This document shows positions 1 through 5,576 of a stretch of 6,082 nt of DNA, one piece after another. The position numbers and the translations under genes are program-made. Under the pieces are notes generated by a model, which worked only from the letters and a program-made list of their open reading frames with translations, made no database searches and had not been told where the DNA came from. Every line of letters starts with the position of its first letter. Positions within the stretch are counted from its first letter, which is position 1. The DNA comes from an uncultured Gemmatimonadaceae bacterium (GTDB taxonomy: Bacteria > Gemmatimonadota > Gemmatimonadetes > Gemmatimonadales > Gemmatimonadaceae), in contig CATPBN010000067.1 of the NCBI GenBank assembly GCA_955652635.1, positions 1 to 6,082 on the forward strand. Direction: 5' to 3'.

Positions 1-311
1 CGCTCACGATTCTGGGAGAGAAGGGTTCTGCCAAGGTCGGCGGAACAGCGGTCAACAAGATCGAACACTGGGATTTTGCCGATCCGGACGACGACGACAA
101 ACTGGTCGAGAGCGCGAACACCAATCCACAAAGCGTCTATGGGCTTGGGCACCAGGGCTACTACAGAAACGTCCTGGCGGTGCTCAAGGGCGAGGCCAAA
201 CCAGACACCGACGGCCGCGCGGGTCGGAAGTCTCTGGAGCTGATCCTCGGCATCTACGAATCTGCCAAGACGGGACGAGAGGTTCCGCTGCCCCTTCGCG
301 CCCAAGTATGA
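1..311 (+). CDS. wbpB: UDP-GlcNAcA 3-dehydrogenase, WbpB/WlbA-type Gfo/Idh/MocA oxidoreductase (3' end only)
   Basis: Only the last 102 codons are present (reading from base 3, stop TGA 309-311); the N-terminal Rossmann domain and catalytic residues lie left of the window. The visible tail reads like the C-terminus of the WbpB/WlbA branch of the Gfo/Idh/MocA family: a G-S-A-K-V-G-G strand, AVNKIEHWDFAD, an acidic DDDD loop, N-P-Q-S-V-Y-G-L-G-H followed by a YY pair, then D-G-R-A-G-R-K-S-L-E-L and a final I-Y-E-S-A-K-T-G helix. In the family this cytoplasmic NAD-dependent enzyme oxidises C3 of UDP-N-acetylglucosaminuronate to the 3-keto sugar, which a WbpE transaminase then aminates. A WbpE-like gene follows 57 bases downstream and a WbpA-like gene after that, which supports the specific assignment over a generic Gfo/Idh/MocA enzyme. 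Substrate is inferred from family and context. Confidence 0.8.
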   Translation, partial: LTILGEKGSAKVGGTAVNKIEHWDFADPDDDDKLVESANTNPQSVYGLGHQGYYRNVLAVLKGEAKPDTDGRAGRKSLELILGIYESAKTGREVPLPLRAQV

Positions 312-352
312 GCCCGAGTCATGTATCTTTAAAGGCTCGTTCCGAACGCATT

Positions 353-356
353 GGAG
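353..356 (+). promoter_or_regulatory. Possible ribosome binding site for the aminotransferase
   Basis: GGAG at 353-356 lies 12 bases before the ATG at 369. The spacing is on the long side. It sits inside the extra codons that a TTG start at 351 would add, and no purine-rich site precedes 351, so it favours the ATG. Confidence 0.4.
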
Positions 357-368
357 ACAACCGGTAGA

Positions 369-1481
369 ATGGCGGTACCACTTCTTGATCTGAAAGCACA
401 GCACGCGACGATTCGCGATTCGGTGGCGAACGCGATGATGAAGGTCGTCGAGGATCAGGCGTTCATATTGGGTGAGCCTGTCGAGCGCATCGAGCGCGAC
501 CTCGCCAAGCTTTCGCAAGTGAGGCACGCAATCGGCTGCGCAAATGGAACCGACGCTCTTCTCCTCTCCCTTCGCTCGCTCGACATTGGCCGTGGCGAAG
601 AAGTGCTGACTTCGCCTTTCACGTTTTTCGCGACTGCGGGCGCCATTCACAATGTTGGCGCGCGTCCTGTCTTCGCGGACATCGACCCCGACACCTTCAA
701 TCTTTCCGGCGGGACGATCGCGGCAGCGATCAAGCCGACGACCCGGGCGGTCATTGGCGTGGATCTATTCGGCCAGATGGCGCCCATCGAATCCATCATG
801 GATGCCGCGCGCGATGTTCCCTTGATCGAGGATGCGGCGCAGTCGATTGGGGCGCGGCGAAAAATCAACGACAAGTGGGTGATGGCCGGCGAAGCCGCGA
901 CGATCGGCACCTTCAGCTTTTTTCCGTCGAAGAACCTGGGCGGTTACGGCGACGGCGGGATGGTCGTGACACAGAGCGACGAGATCGCCACTCGCGTGCG
1001 CAGGCTGCGGACTCATGGGGGGCTCAAGACGTATTACCACGAAGAGGTCGGGTACAACAGCAGGCTCGACGCGCTGCAGGCCGTGATTCTCTCGGCCAAG
1101 CTCCCGATGCTCTCGTCGTGGAGCGCGGCGAGGCGGAAGAACGCCGCGTATTATGACGCCGCGTTCGCCGACGTCGAGGGTGTGCGAACGCCGACGATCG
1201 ACCCGGCGAACGAGTCGATCTACAACCAGTACACGCTGCGGGTTGCCCGTCGAGAGGATCTCCAGGCGCATCTCAAGGCGAAAGAGATTGGATCGGCGGT
1301 TTACTATCCGCTCTCGCTCCACCTGCAACCGTGTTTCGAATATCTCGGCTACAAGCGCGGCGCATTCCCGGAGAGCGAGAAAGCGACCAAGGAGGTCATC
1401 TCGCTTCCCGTCTATCCGGAGCTGAAGCAGTCACAGCTGGATGAAGTAATCGAAGCGGTGCGCGGTTTTTACGGCCGCTGA
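369..1481 (+). CDS. wbpE: DegT/DnrJ/EryC1-family PLP aminotransferase, WbpE-type (UDP-3-keto-GlcNAcA 3-transaminase)
   Basis: A 370-residue fold-type I PLP enzyme of the sugar aminotransferase family, full length. I start it at ATG 369 (MAVPLLDLKAQ), which matches the usual family N-terminus; an upstream in-frame TTG at 351 would add six residues with no ribosome binding site. Visible motifs, numbered from the ATG: NGTDAL at 59-64 (phosphate-binding region), EDAAQS at 154-159 with Asp155 expected to contact the pyridine nitrogen and Gln158 nearby, and SFFPSKNLGGYGDGG, whose Lys188 is the expected Schiff-base lysine. In the WbpE subfamily, glutamate donates the amino group to C3 of the 3-keto UDP-GlcNAcA made by WbpB, giving UDP-GlcNAc3NA in the cytoplasm. 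The gene sits between a wbpB-like tail and a wbpA-like gene, which supports this substrate. Other 3- or 4-keto sugar transaminases share these motifs, so the family is certain and the exact substrate is likely. Confidence 0.88.
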   Translation: MAVPLLDLKAQHATIRDSVANAMMKVVEDQAFILGEPVERIERDLAKLSQVRHAIGCANGTDALLLSLRSLDIGRGEEVLTSPFTFFATAGAIHNVGARPVFADIDPDTFNLSGGTIAAAIKPTTRAVIGVDLFGQMAPIESIMDAARDVPLIEDAAQSIGARRKINDKWVMAGEAATIGTFSFFPSKNLGGYGDGGMVVTQSDEIATRVRRLRTHGGLKTYYHEEVGYNSRLDALQAVILSAKLPMLSSWSAARRKNAAYYDAAFADVEGVRTPTIDPANESIYNQYTLRVARREDLQAHLKAKEIGSAVYYPLSLHLQPCFEYLGYKRGAFPESEKATKEVISLPVYPELKQSQLDEVIEAVRGFYGR

Positions 1482-1494
1482 AACCTATTTGCAC

Positions 1495-1500
1495 AGAGAG
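1495..1500 (+). promoter_or_regulatory. Ribosome binding site that favours TTG 1507 as the wbpA start
   Basis: The purine run AGAGAG at 1495-1500 lies 6 bases before TTG 1507. The alternative TTG at 1489 has no such site upstream and lies only 7 bases after the preceding stop codon. Confidence 0.5.
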
Positions 1501-1506
1501 CGCACT

Positions 1507-2847
1507 TTGTCATTAAAGGATCAGCTCCTCGCCAAAATAGATAACAGGACCGCCTGCATCGGGGTCGTCGGGCTCGGTTACGTGGGACTCCCGCTCGCGT
1601 TGGAATTTGCGCGCGCTGGATTCAAGGTGATCGGCTACGACGTCAGCGACAGCGTCGTGAAGGCACTCATGTCCGGAAAGTCGCACATCCAGGACGTGCC
1701 GAGCGCGGAGGTGGCGCGGCTGGTCAAGGCGCGGAAGTTCGAAGCGACCGCCGACGAGTCGAGAATGCAGGAGATGGATGCGATCTCGATCGCCGTCCCC
1801 ACGCCGCTCGCGAAAACACGCGACCCGGACATGGGCTACGTGATCGCCGCGGCGGATGCGATTGGACGCAACTGTCGGCCCGGCGTCGTCGTGATCCTGG
1901 AGAGCACGACCTATCCCGGTACGACGCGGGAGCTAATGCAGCCCAAGCTCGAAGCGGCGGGGCTCAAGGTCGGAGAGGACGTGTTCCTGGCATTCAGTCC
2001 GGAGCGCGTCGATCCCGGCAATCCTGTCTGGAACACCAAGAACACTCCCAAAATCGTGGGTGGTATAACGCCCGCATGTACCGAGATCGCCTCAGCGCTC
2101 TACGCCACGTGTCTCGACACGATCGTACCAGTATCCAGCCCGGAGACAGCGGAGCTGGTGAAGCTGCTGGAGAACACATTCCGGTCGGTCAACATCGGAC
2201 TCGTGAACGAGATGGCGATCGTTTGCGACAAGCTCGGTGTGAACATCTGGGAGGTAATCGACGCAGCCGCGACGAAACCGTTCGGCTTCATGAAGTTCAC
2301 GCCCGGACCGGGTATCGGCGGGCATTGCATTCCGCTCGATCCGCACTATCTCGCCTGGAAGATGAGGACGCTCAACTACAAGACGCGCTTCATTGATCTG
2401 GCGAGCGAGATCAACAGCGAAATGCCGGCGGTCGTCGTGCGAAAGGTTACAGAGGCCTTGAACGAAGAGAGGAAAGCGGTCAATGGAAGCCGCATACTCG
2501 TGCTGGGCGTCGCCTACAAGAAGGACATCGACGACATGCGGGAGAGTCCCGCGCTCGATGTGATTCGCCTGCTCGAGACCCAGGGCGCCAAAGTGCATTA
2601 CCACGATCCTTACGTGCCGAAGTTCCGTGAGGATGGACACGAGCACGTGAGTGTTGCGCTCACGGACAAGGAGATCAAGAGCGCTGACGCCGTCGTGATC
2701 GTCACCGACCATTCCTCGGTCGACTATCAGCGCGTGGTCGATCTGGCGCGCGTCGTAGTCGACACGCGCAACGCGACGGCAAAGCTTACGAAGGGGAAGG
2801 GCAGAATCGTCTCGCTCGCGTCAGCTGCATCCTACGCAACTGCCTAA
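1507..2847 (+). CDS. wbpA: UDP-N-acetylglucosamine 6-dehydrogenase (WbpA-type nucleotide sugar dehydrogenase)
   Basis: The protein has 446 residues from TTG 1507 (MSLKDQLLAKI); TTG 1489 would give 452. It is a complete UDP-glucose/GDP-mannose dehydrogenase family enzyme. Visible, numbered from TTG 1507: the dinucleotide-binding motif GVVGLGYVGLPLA near 19-31, ESTTYPGTTRE near 132-142, FSPERVDPGN near 163-172, the central helix AELVKLLENTFRSVNIGLVN near 215-234, the catalytic-cysteine motif PGPGIGGHCIPLDPHYL with Cys274, and the C-terminal UDP-binding signature VAYKKDIDDMRESPAL near 335-350. The GHCIPLDPHYL form and the G-K-S-H-I-x-D-V-P segment point to the UDP-N-acetylhexosamine group rather than UDP-glucose dehydrogenase. 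It would oxidise UDP-GlcNAc to UDP-GlcNAcA with two NAD+, the first step of the WbpA-WbpB-WbpE route encoded around it. UDP-ManNAc (WecC) or UDP-GalNAc (WbpO/TviB) specificity cannot be excluded from sequence alone. Confidence 0.88.
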   Translation: MSLKDQLLAKIDNRTACIGVVGLGYVGLPLALEFARAGFKVIGYDVSDSVVKALMSGKSHIQDVPSAEVARLVKARKFEATADESRMQEMDAISIAVPTPLAKTRDPDMGYVIAAADAIGRNCRPGVVVILESTTYPGTTRELMQPKLEAAGLKVGEDVFLAFSPERVDPGNPVWNTKNTPKIVGGITPACTEIASALYATCLDTIVPVSSPETAELVKLLENTFRSVNIGLVNEMAIVCDKLGVNIWEVIDAAATKPFGFMKFTPGPGIGGHCIPLDPHYLAWKMRTLNYKTRFIDLASEINSEMPAVVVRKVTEALNEERKAVNGSRILVLGVAYKKDIDDMRESPALDVIRLLETQGAKVHYHDPYVPKFREDGHEHVSVALTDKEIKSADAVVIVTDHSSVDYQRVVDLARVVVDTRNATAKLTKGKGRIVSLASAASYATA

Positions 2848-2859
2848 CTCGACCAGCTC

Positions 2860-4167
2860 GTGAACATTTCTGTAGTTGGCACCGGCTACGTCGGACTCGT
2901 CGTAGGCGCCTGTCTCGCTGAGACTGGCAATACCGTTTGCTGCGCCGACATCGATAAGAAGAAAATCGAGCGGCTCAGGAAAAACGATATTCCCATCTAT
3001 GAGCCCGGTCTGGAGCCGCTCGTCGAGCGGAACCAGAAAGAGCAACGACTTTCGTTTACCACCGATCTGGCGGACGCCATCGCATCGGCCGACGTCGTTT
3101 TCATCGCCGTGGGAACGCCGCCTGGAGAGGACGGAGCCGCCGATCTCAAGTACGTCCTCCAGGTCGCGGAGCTGATTGGGCGGCACATGACGCGAGAGAT
3201 CGTCGTCGTGACCAAGTCCACGGTTCCGGTAGGGAGCGCGGCCAAGGTCGCGAAGGCCGTGGCGCGCGAGGCGAAATTCCCATTCCACGTCTGCAGCAAT
3301 CCCGAATTCCTCAAGGAAGGCGCCGCCGTCGAGGATTTCATGCGGCCCGATCGGGTGGTGCTCGGCGTTGAGTCCGCGCACGCGCGCAGCGTGATGACGG
3401 AGATCTACGCCCCCTTCGTGCGCACCGGAAAGCCGGTTCTGCTGATGGATATCTCGTCGGCTGAGATGACCAAGTACGCGGCGAACGGAATGTTGGCGAC
3501 GCGCATCTCGTTCATGAACGAGATCGCCAACCTCTGTGACAAGGTGGGCGCGAACGTCGACTTCGTGCGGCGCGGAATCGGAAGCGACTCACGCATCGGG
3601 CAGTCGTTCCTGTTTCCGGGGCCCGGCTACGGCGGGTCGTGTTTCCCGAAGGATGTAAAGGCACTCGTGAAGATGGGCTCGGAGTCTGGCGTACCGCTCG
3701 ATGTCCTGGCGGCGGTCGAATCAGCCAACGAGCGTCAGAAGACGGTCCTCCTGACGAAGCTCCGGCGCGCGCTCGGGGAGGAGCTCTCAGGCCGCCGAGT
3801 CGCCATTTGGGGGCTCGCCTTCAAGGCGGGCACGGATGACATGCGCGAGGCGCCGGCGCTGACATTGATCGAGGCGCTGCTCAAGGAGGGAGTGTCGATC
3901 TGCGCGCACGATCCTGCCGCGCTCGATCATGCCCGGAGTTTGCTCGGCAACCGAATAGATTATGCGGAGACTAATTATGAGGCGCTCCCCGGCGCGGACG
4001 CATTGGTCGTGGTAACGGACTGGAACGAGTACCGCCATCCGGATTTCGAGCGGGTAAAGCGCACGCTCAAGCAGCCGGTCATCGTCGATGGCCGAAATCT
4101 TTACGACGTCGAGAAAATGCGGCAGCTGGGCGTGCGATACCATTCCATCGGGCGCCCATCCGCATGA
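2860..4167 (+). CDS. ugd: UDP-glucose 6-dehydrogenase
   Basis: A 435-residue, full-length UDP-glucose 6-dehydrogenase, which makes UDP-glucuronate from UDP-glucose with two NAD+ in the cytoplasm. The start is GTG 2860, 12 bases after the wbpA stop. The Rossmann motif VVGTGYVGLVVGACLAETGN begins at residue 5, so no later start is possible. The preceding bases lack a clear ribosome binding site, so translational coupling to wbpA is plausible. Other motifs are STVPVGS at 120-126, SNPEFLKEGAAVEDFMRPDR at 146-165, EMTKYAAN with Lys205 and Asn209, FPGPGYGGSCFPKD with catalytic Cys261 and Asp265, and LAFKAGTDDMREAPAL in the C-terminal UDP-binding domain. These line up one position along from the known Lys204/Asn208/Cys260/Asp264 set of Streptococcus UDP-glucose dehydrogenase. 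It is clearly divergent from the wbpA-type gene next door, so this is not a recent duplication. The product probably feeds the same acidic surface polysaccharide. Confidence 0.93.
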   Translation: MNISVVGTGYVGLVVGACLAETGNTVCCADIDKKKIERLRKNDIPIYEPGLEPLVERNQKEQRLSFTTDLADAIASADVVFIAVGTPPGEDGAADLKYVLQVAELIGRHMTREIVVVTKSTVPVGSAAKVAKAVAREAKFPFHVCSNPEFLKEGAAVEDFMRPDRVVLGVESAHARSVMTEIYAPFVRTGKPVLLMDISSAEMTKYAANGMLATRISFMNEIANLCDKVGANVDFVRRGIGSDSRIGQSFLFPGPGYGGSCFPKDVKALVKMGSESGVPLDVLAAVESANERQKTVLLTKLRRALGEELSGRRVAIWGLAFKAGTDDMREAPALTLIEALLKEGVSICAHDPAALDHARSLLGNRIDYAETNYEALPGADALVVVTDWNEYRHPDFERVKRTLKQPVIVDGRNLYDVEKMRQLGVRYHSIGRPSA

Positions 4168-4181
4168 ACACACTCGACGGC

Positions 4182-4187
4182 AGAGGG
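4182..4187 (+). promoter_or_regulatory. Possible ribosome binding site for bamD
   Basis: AGAGGG at 4182-4187 lies 13 bases before ATG 4201. It is the only Shine-Dalgarno-like run in the 33-base gap after ugd, though the spacing is longer than ideal. Confidence 0.4.
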
Positions 4188-4200
4188 TAATACCATCCGG

Positions 4201-4956
4201 ATGTTGAGATTGAGACCCCTGTTGCTGGCTCTCGTGCTCGCGGCACCGCTGGCATGCTCGCCCCCCTTCGATCCCAAGATTTACCCGAACACCGACAAGC
4301 TCTACCAGGTAGCGATGGCGGAGTTCAAGGCGGGTCGGTACGACAACGCCGCCAAGGCATTGGAGAAGCTCACTCTCGATCTCCCGGCGCGCGATCCACG
4401 GCTTCCGCTCGCCTTCTTCTATCTGGCGCAATCCCAGAACAAGCTGGGTGAGAATCTGCTCGCCGCTGGCACGTACAATCGGCTGATCGATGCTTTTCCC
4501 CAGGACACACTGGTGGCTGACGCGCTCTACCTCGCGGGGCGGGCCTATGAGCGCGAGTGGAGACATCCTGAGCTGGACGCAACCTACGGGAACAATGCTC
4601 TCACGTCGTTTCAGTCGCTTCTCGCGAGCTATCCCGACTCGCCATTTGCCGAGCCGGCGAAGAAGGAGATCAGCAAGCTCGACGAATGGCTGGCGGAGAA
4701 GGATTACAACACGGGTTACCTGTACCTGAAAAGAAAGGCGTTCGACTCGGCTATTCTGTACTTCAAGGACGTGATCCGGCTTCATCCGAACGCGCCGAAG
4801 ACAAAGGACGCCTATCTCCGGCTGCTGGAGTCGTACCGCGCCATCAAGTACACGGAAGACGCGCGCGATCTCTGTGACGCGATGCGGAAGGCGTACCCCA
4901 ACGACCGCGATGTGGTAAAGGCGTGCGGTCCCGCGCCAGCGACACCGGCGACCTAG
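4201..4956 (+). CDS. bamD: Outer membrane assembly lipoprotein BamD (TPR protein)
   Basis: A 251-residue exported protein with the length and layout of BamD, the TPR lipoprotein that works with BamA to insert beta-barrel proteins into the outer membrane. A signal peptide (MLRLRPLLLALVLAAPLA) precedes Cys19, the likely lipidation site. Its last residues (P-L-A-C) are a weak lipobox because proline occupies the usual leucine position. Five TPR-like helix pairs follow: about 32-60, 70-100, 105-147, 167-196 and 201-233. The third contains a long insertion with H-P-E-L-D-A-T-Y and S-F-Q-S-L-L-A-S-Y-P, which is typical of BamD. The short tail is Pro/Ala-rich. The gene follows ugd by 33 bases and precedes nadD by 4, so bamD and nadD are almost surely co-transcribed. 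A related periplasmic TPR protein (CpoB/YbgF type) is less likely because those usually have an N-terminal coiled coil. Confidence 0.85.
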   Translation: MLRLRPLLLALVLAAPLACSPPFDPKIYPNTDKLYQVAMAEFKAGRYDNAAKALEKLTLDLPARDPRLPLAFFYLAQSQNKLGENLLAAGTYNRLIDAFPQDTLVADALYLAGRAYEREWRHPELDATYGNNALTSFQSLLASYPDSPFAEPAKKEISKLDEWLAEKDYNTGYLYLKRKAFDSAILYFKDVIRLHPNAPKTKDAYLRLLESYRAIKYTEDARDLCDAMRKAYPNDRDVVKACGPAPATPAT

Positions 4957-4960
4957 ACCA

Positions 4961-5539
4961 ATGCGAATTGGGGTTTTGGGCGGCACCTTCGATCCACCCC
5001 ACGTCGGTCACCTTCTTCTGGCCGCCGATGCACGCGAAGCGCTCAAACTCGACAGACTGATTTTCATTCCGGTCTGGGCGCAGCCATTCAAGGTTGGCAC
5101 GCCACCGGTTGCGTCGGCCCTGGACCGACTGGAGATGGTGCGGCTCGCGGTGGCGGACGACGCGAATTACGCCGTCGACGACGCAGAAATCAACCGTAAG
5201 GGGTTATCTTACACGGTTGACACGCTGGAGCATTTGGCAGAGCGGTACAAGGGGGCGCAGCTCTTTCTTTTGATGGGACAAGACACATTGGCTGGCTTTC
5301 CCCAGTGGCGCAATCCGGAGCGGATTCAGGAGTTGGCGACACTCGCGCTGATGATGAGATCGGGCGCTCAGGATGTCGGAGATTGGCGCACCGCGGAAAA
5401 TGTTGTCACGGTGTCTACGCGGCGGGTGGATGTCTCTTCTACCGAGATCAGAGAGCGGCGGCGCGCAAAGAAATCGATCAAGGGATTCGTGCCCGAAAGC
5501 GTCGAGATGTTCATCGAAGCTCGCGGGCTCTATCGTTGA
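4961..5539 (+). CDS. nadD: Nicotinate-nucleotide adenylyltransferase
   Basis: A 192-residue, full-length NadD. It transfers AMP from ATP to nicotinate mononucleotide, giving deamido-NAD+, in the cytoplasmic NAD biosynthesis pathway. The nucleotidyltransferase signature GGTFDPPHVGH is at residues 7-17, with the ATP-binding histidines at 14 and 17. SYTVDTLEHL is at 83-92, MGQDTLAGFPQW at 105-116 and the second signature SSTEIRERR at 159-167. All occur in the expected order, and the end (FIEARGLYR) resembles other NadD proteins. One oddity is that the loop usually reading P-P-H-K/R reads Q-P-F-K at 41-44, replacing the common histidine with phenylalanine. ATG 4961 lies 4 bases after the bamD stop without a strong ribosome binding site, suggesting translational coupling. 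Related PPAT (CoaD) is excluded by length and by the SYT and MGQD motifs. Confidence 0.94.
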   Translation: MRIGVLGGTFDPPHVGHLLLAADAREALKLDRLIFIPVWAQPFKVGTPPVASALDRLEMVRLAVADDANYAVDDAEINRKGLSYTVDTLEHLAERYKGAQLFLLMGQDTLAGFPQWRNPERIQELATLALMMRSGAQDVGDWRTAENVVTVSTRRVDVSSTEIRERRRAKKSIKGFVPESVEMFIEARGLYR

Positions 5540-5561
5540 TGTGGAGCGACTCCCCCCCGGT

Positions 5562-5568
5562 GAGGAAG
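5562..5568 (+). promoter_or_regulatory. Ribosome binding site for secA
   Basis: GAGGAAG at 5562-5568 is the strongest Shine-Dalgarno-like run in the window, ending 8 bases before ATG 5577. It lies just after a run of seven C (5552-5558) in the 37-base nadD-secA gap. Confidence 0.7.
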
Positions 5569-5576
5569 ATCAGTAA

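Noticed and set aside
312..368. Possible promoter (TATCTT at 324-329) and a small inverted repeat CGTTC-C-GAACG at 338-348 before the aminotransferase gene
   Set aside because: No matching -35 element at the right distance, and the repeat arms are only 5 bases, which is expected by chance. The gap fits an internal operon spacer.
765..1328. A 187-codon minus-strand open frame inside the aminotransferase gene
   Set aside because: Arg-rich shadow of a well-supported PLP aminotransferase, with no ribosome binding site or recognisable domain.
2092..3381. Minus-strand open frames of 206 and 186 codons opposite wbpA and ugd
   Set aside because: Their composition is that of complementary-strand shadows, and the + strand frames carry intact catalytic motifs throughout.
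3787..4986. A 399-codon open frame on the minus strand across the 3' part of ugd, all of bamD and the start of nadD
   Set aside because: It lies opposite three genes with clear homology, its translation is Arg-rich and matches no family I know, and long antisense frames are expected in high-GC coding DNA.
5540..5576. A SecM-like secretion monitor or a terminator between nadD and secA
   Set aside because: The gap is only 37 bases, with no hairpin followed by T residues and no room for a signal-sequence-bearing arrest peptide.
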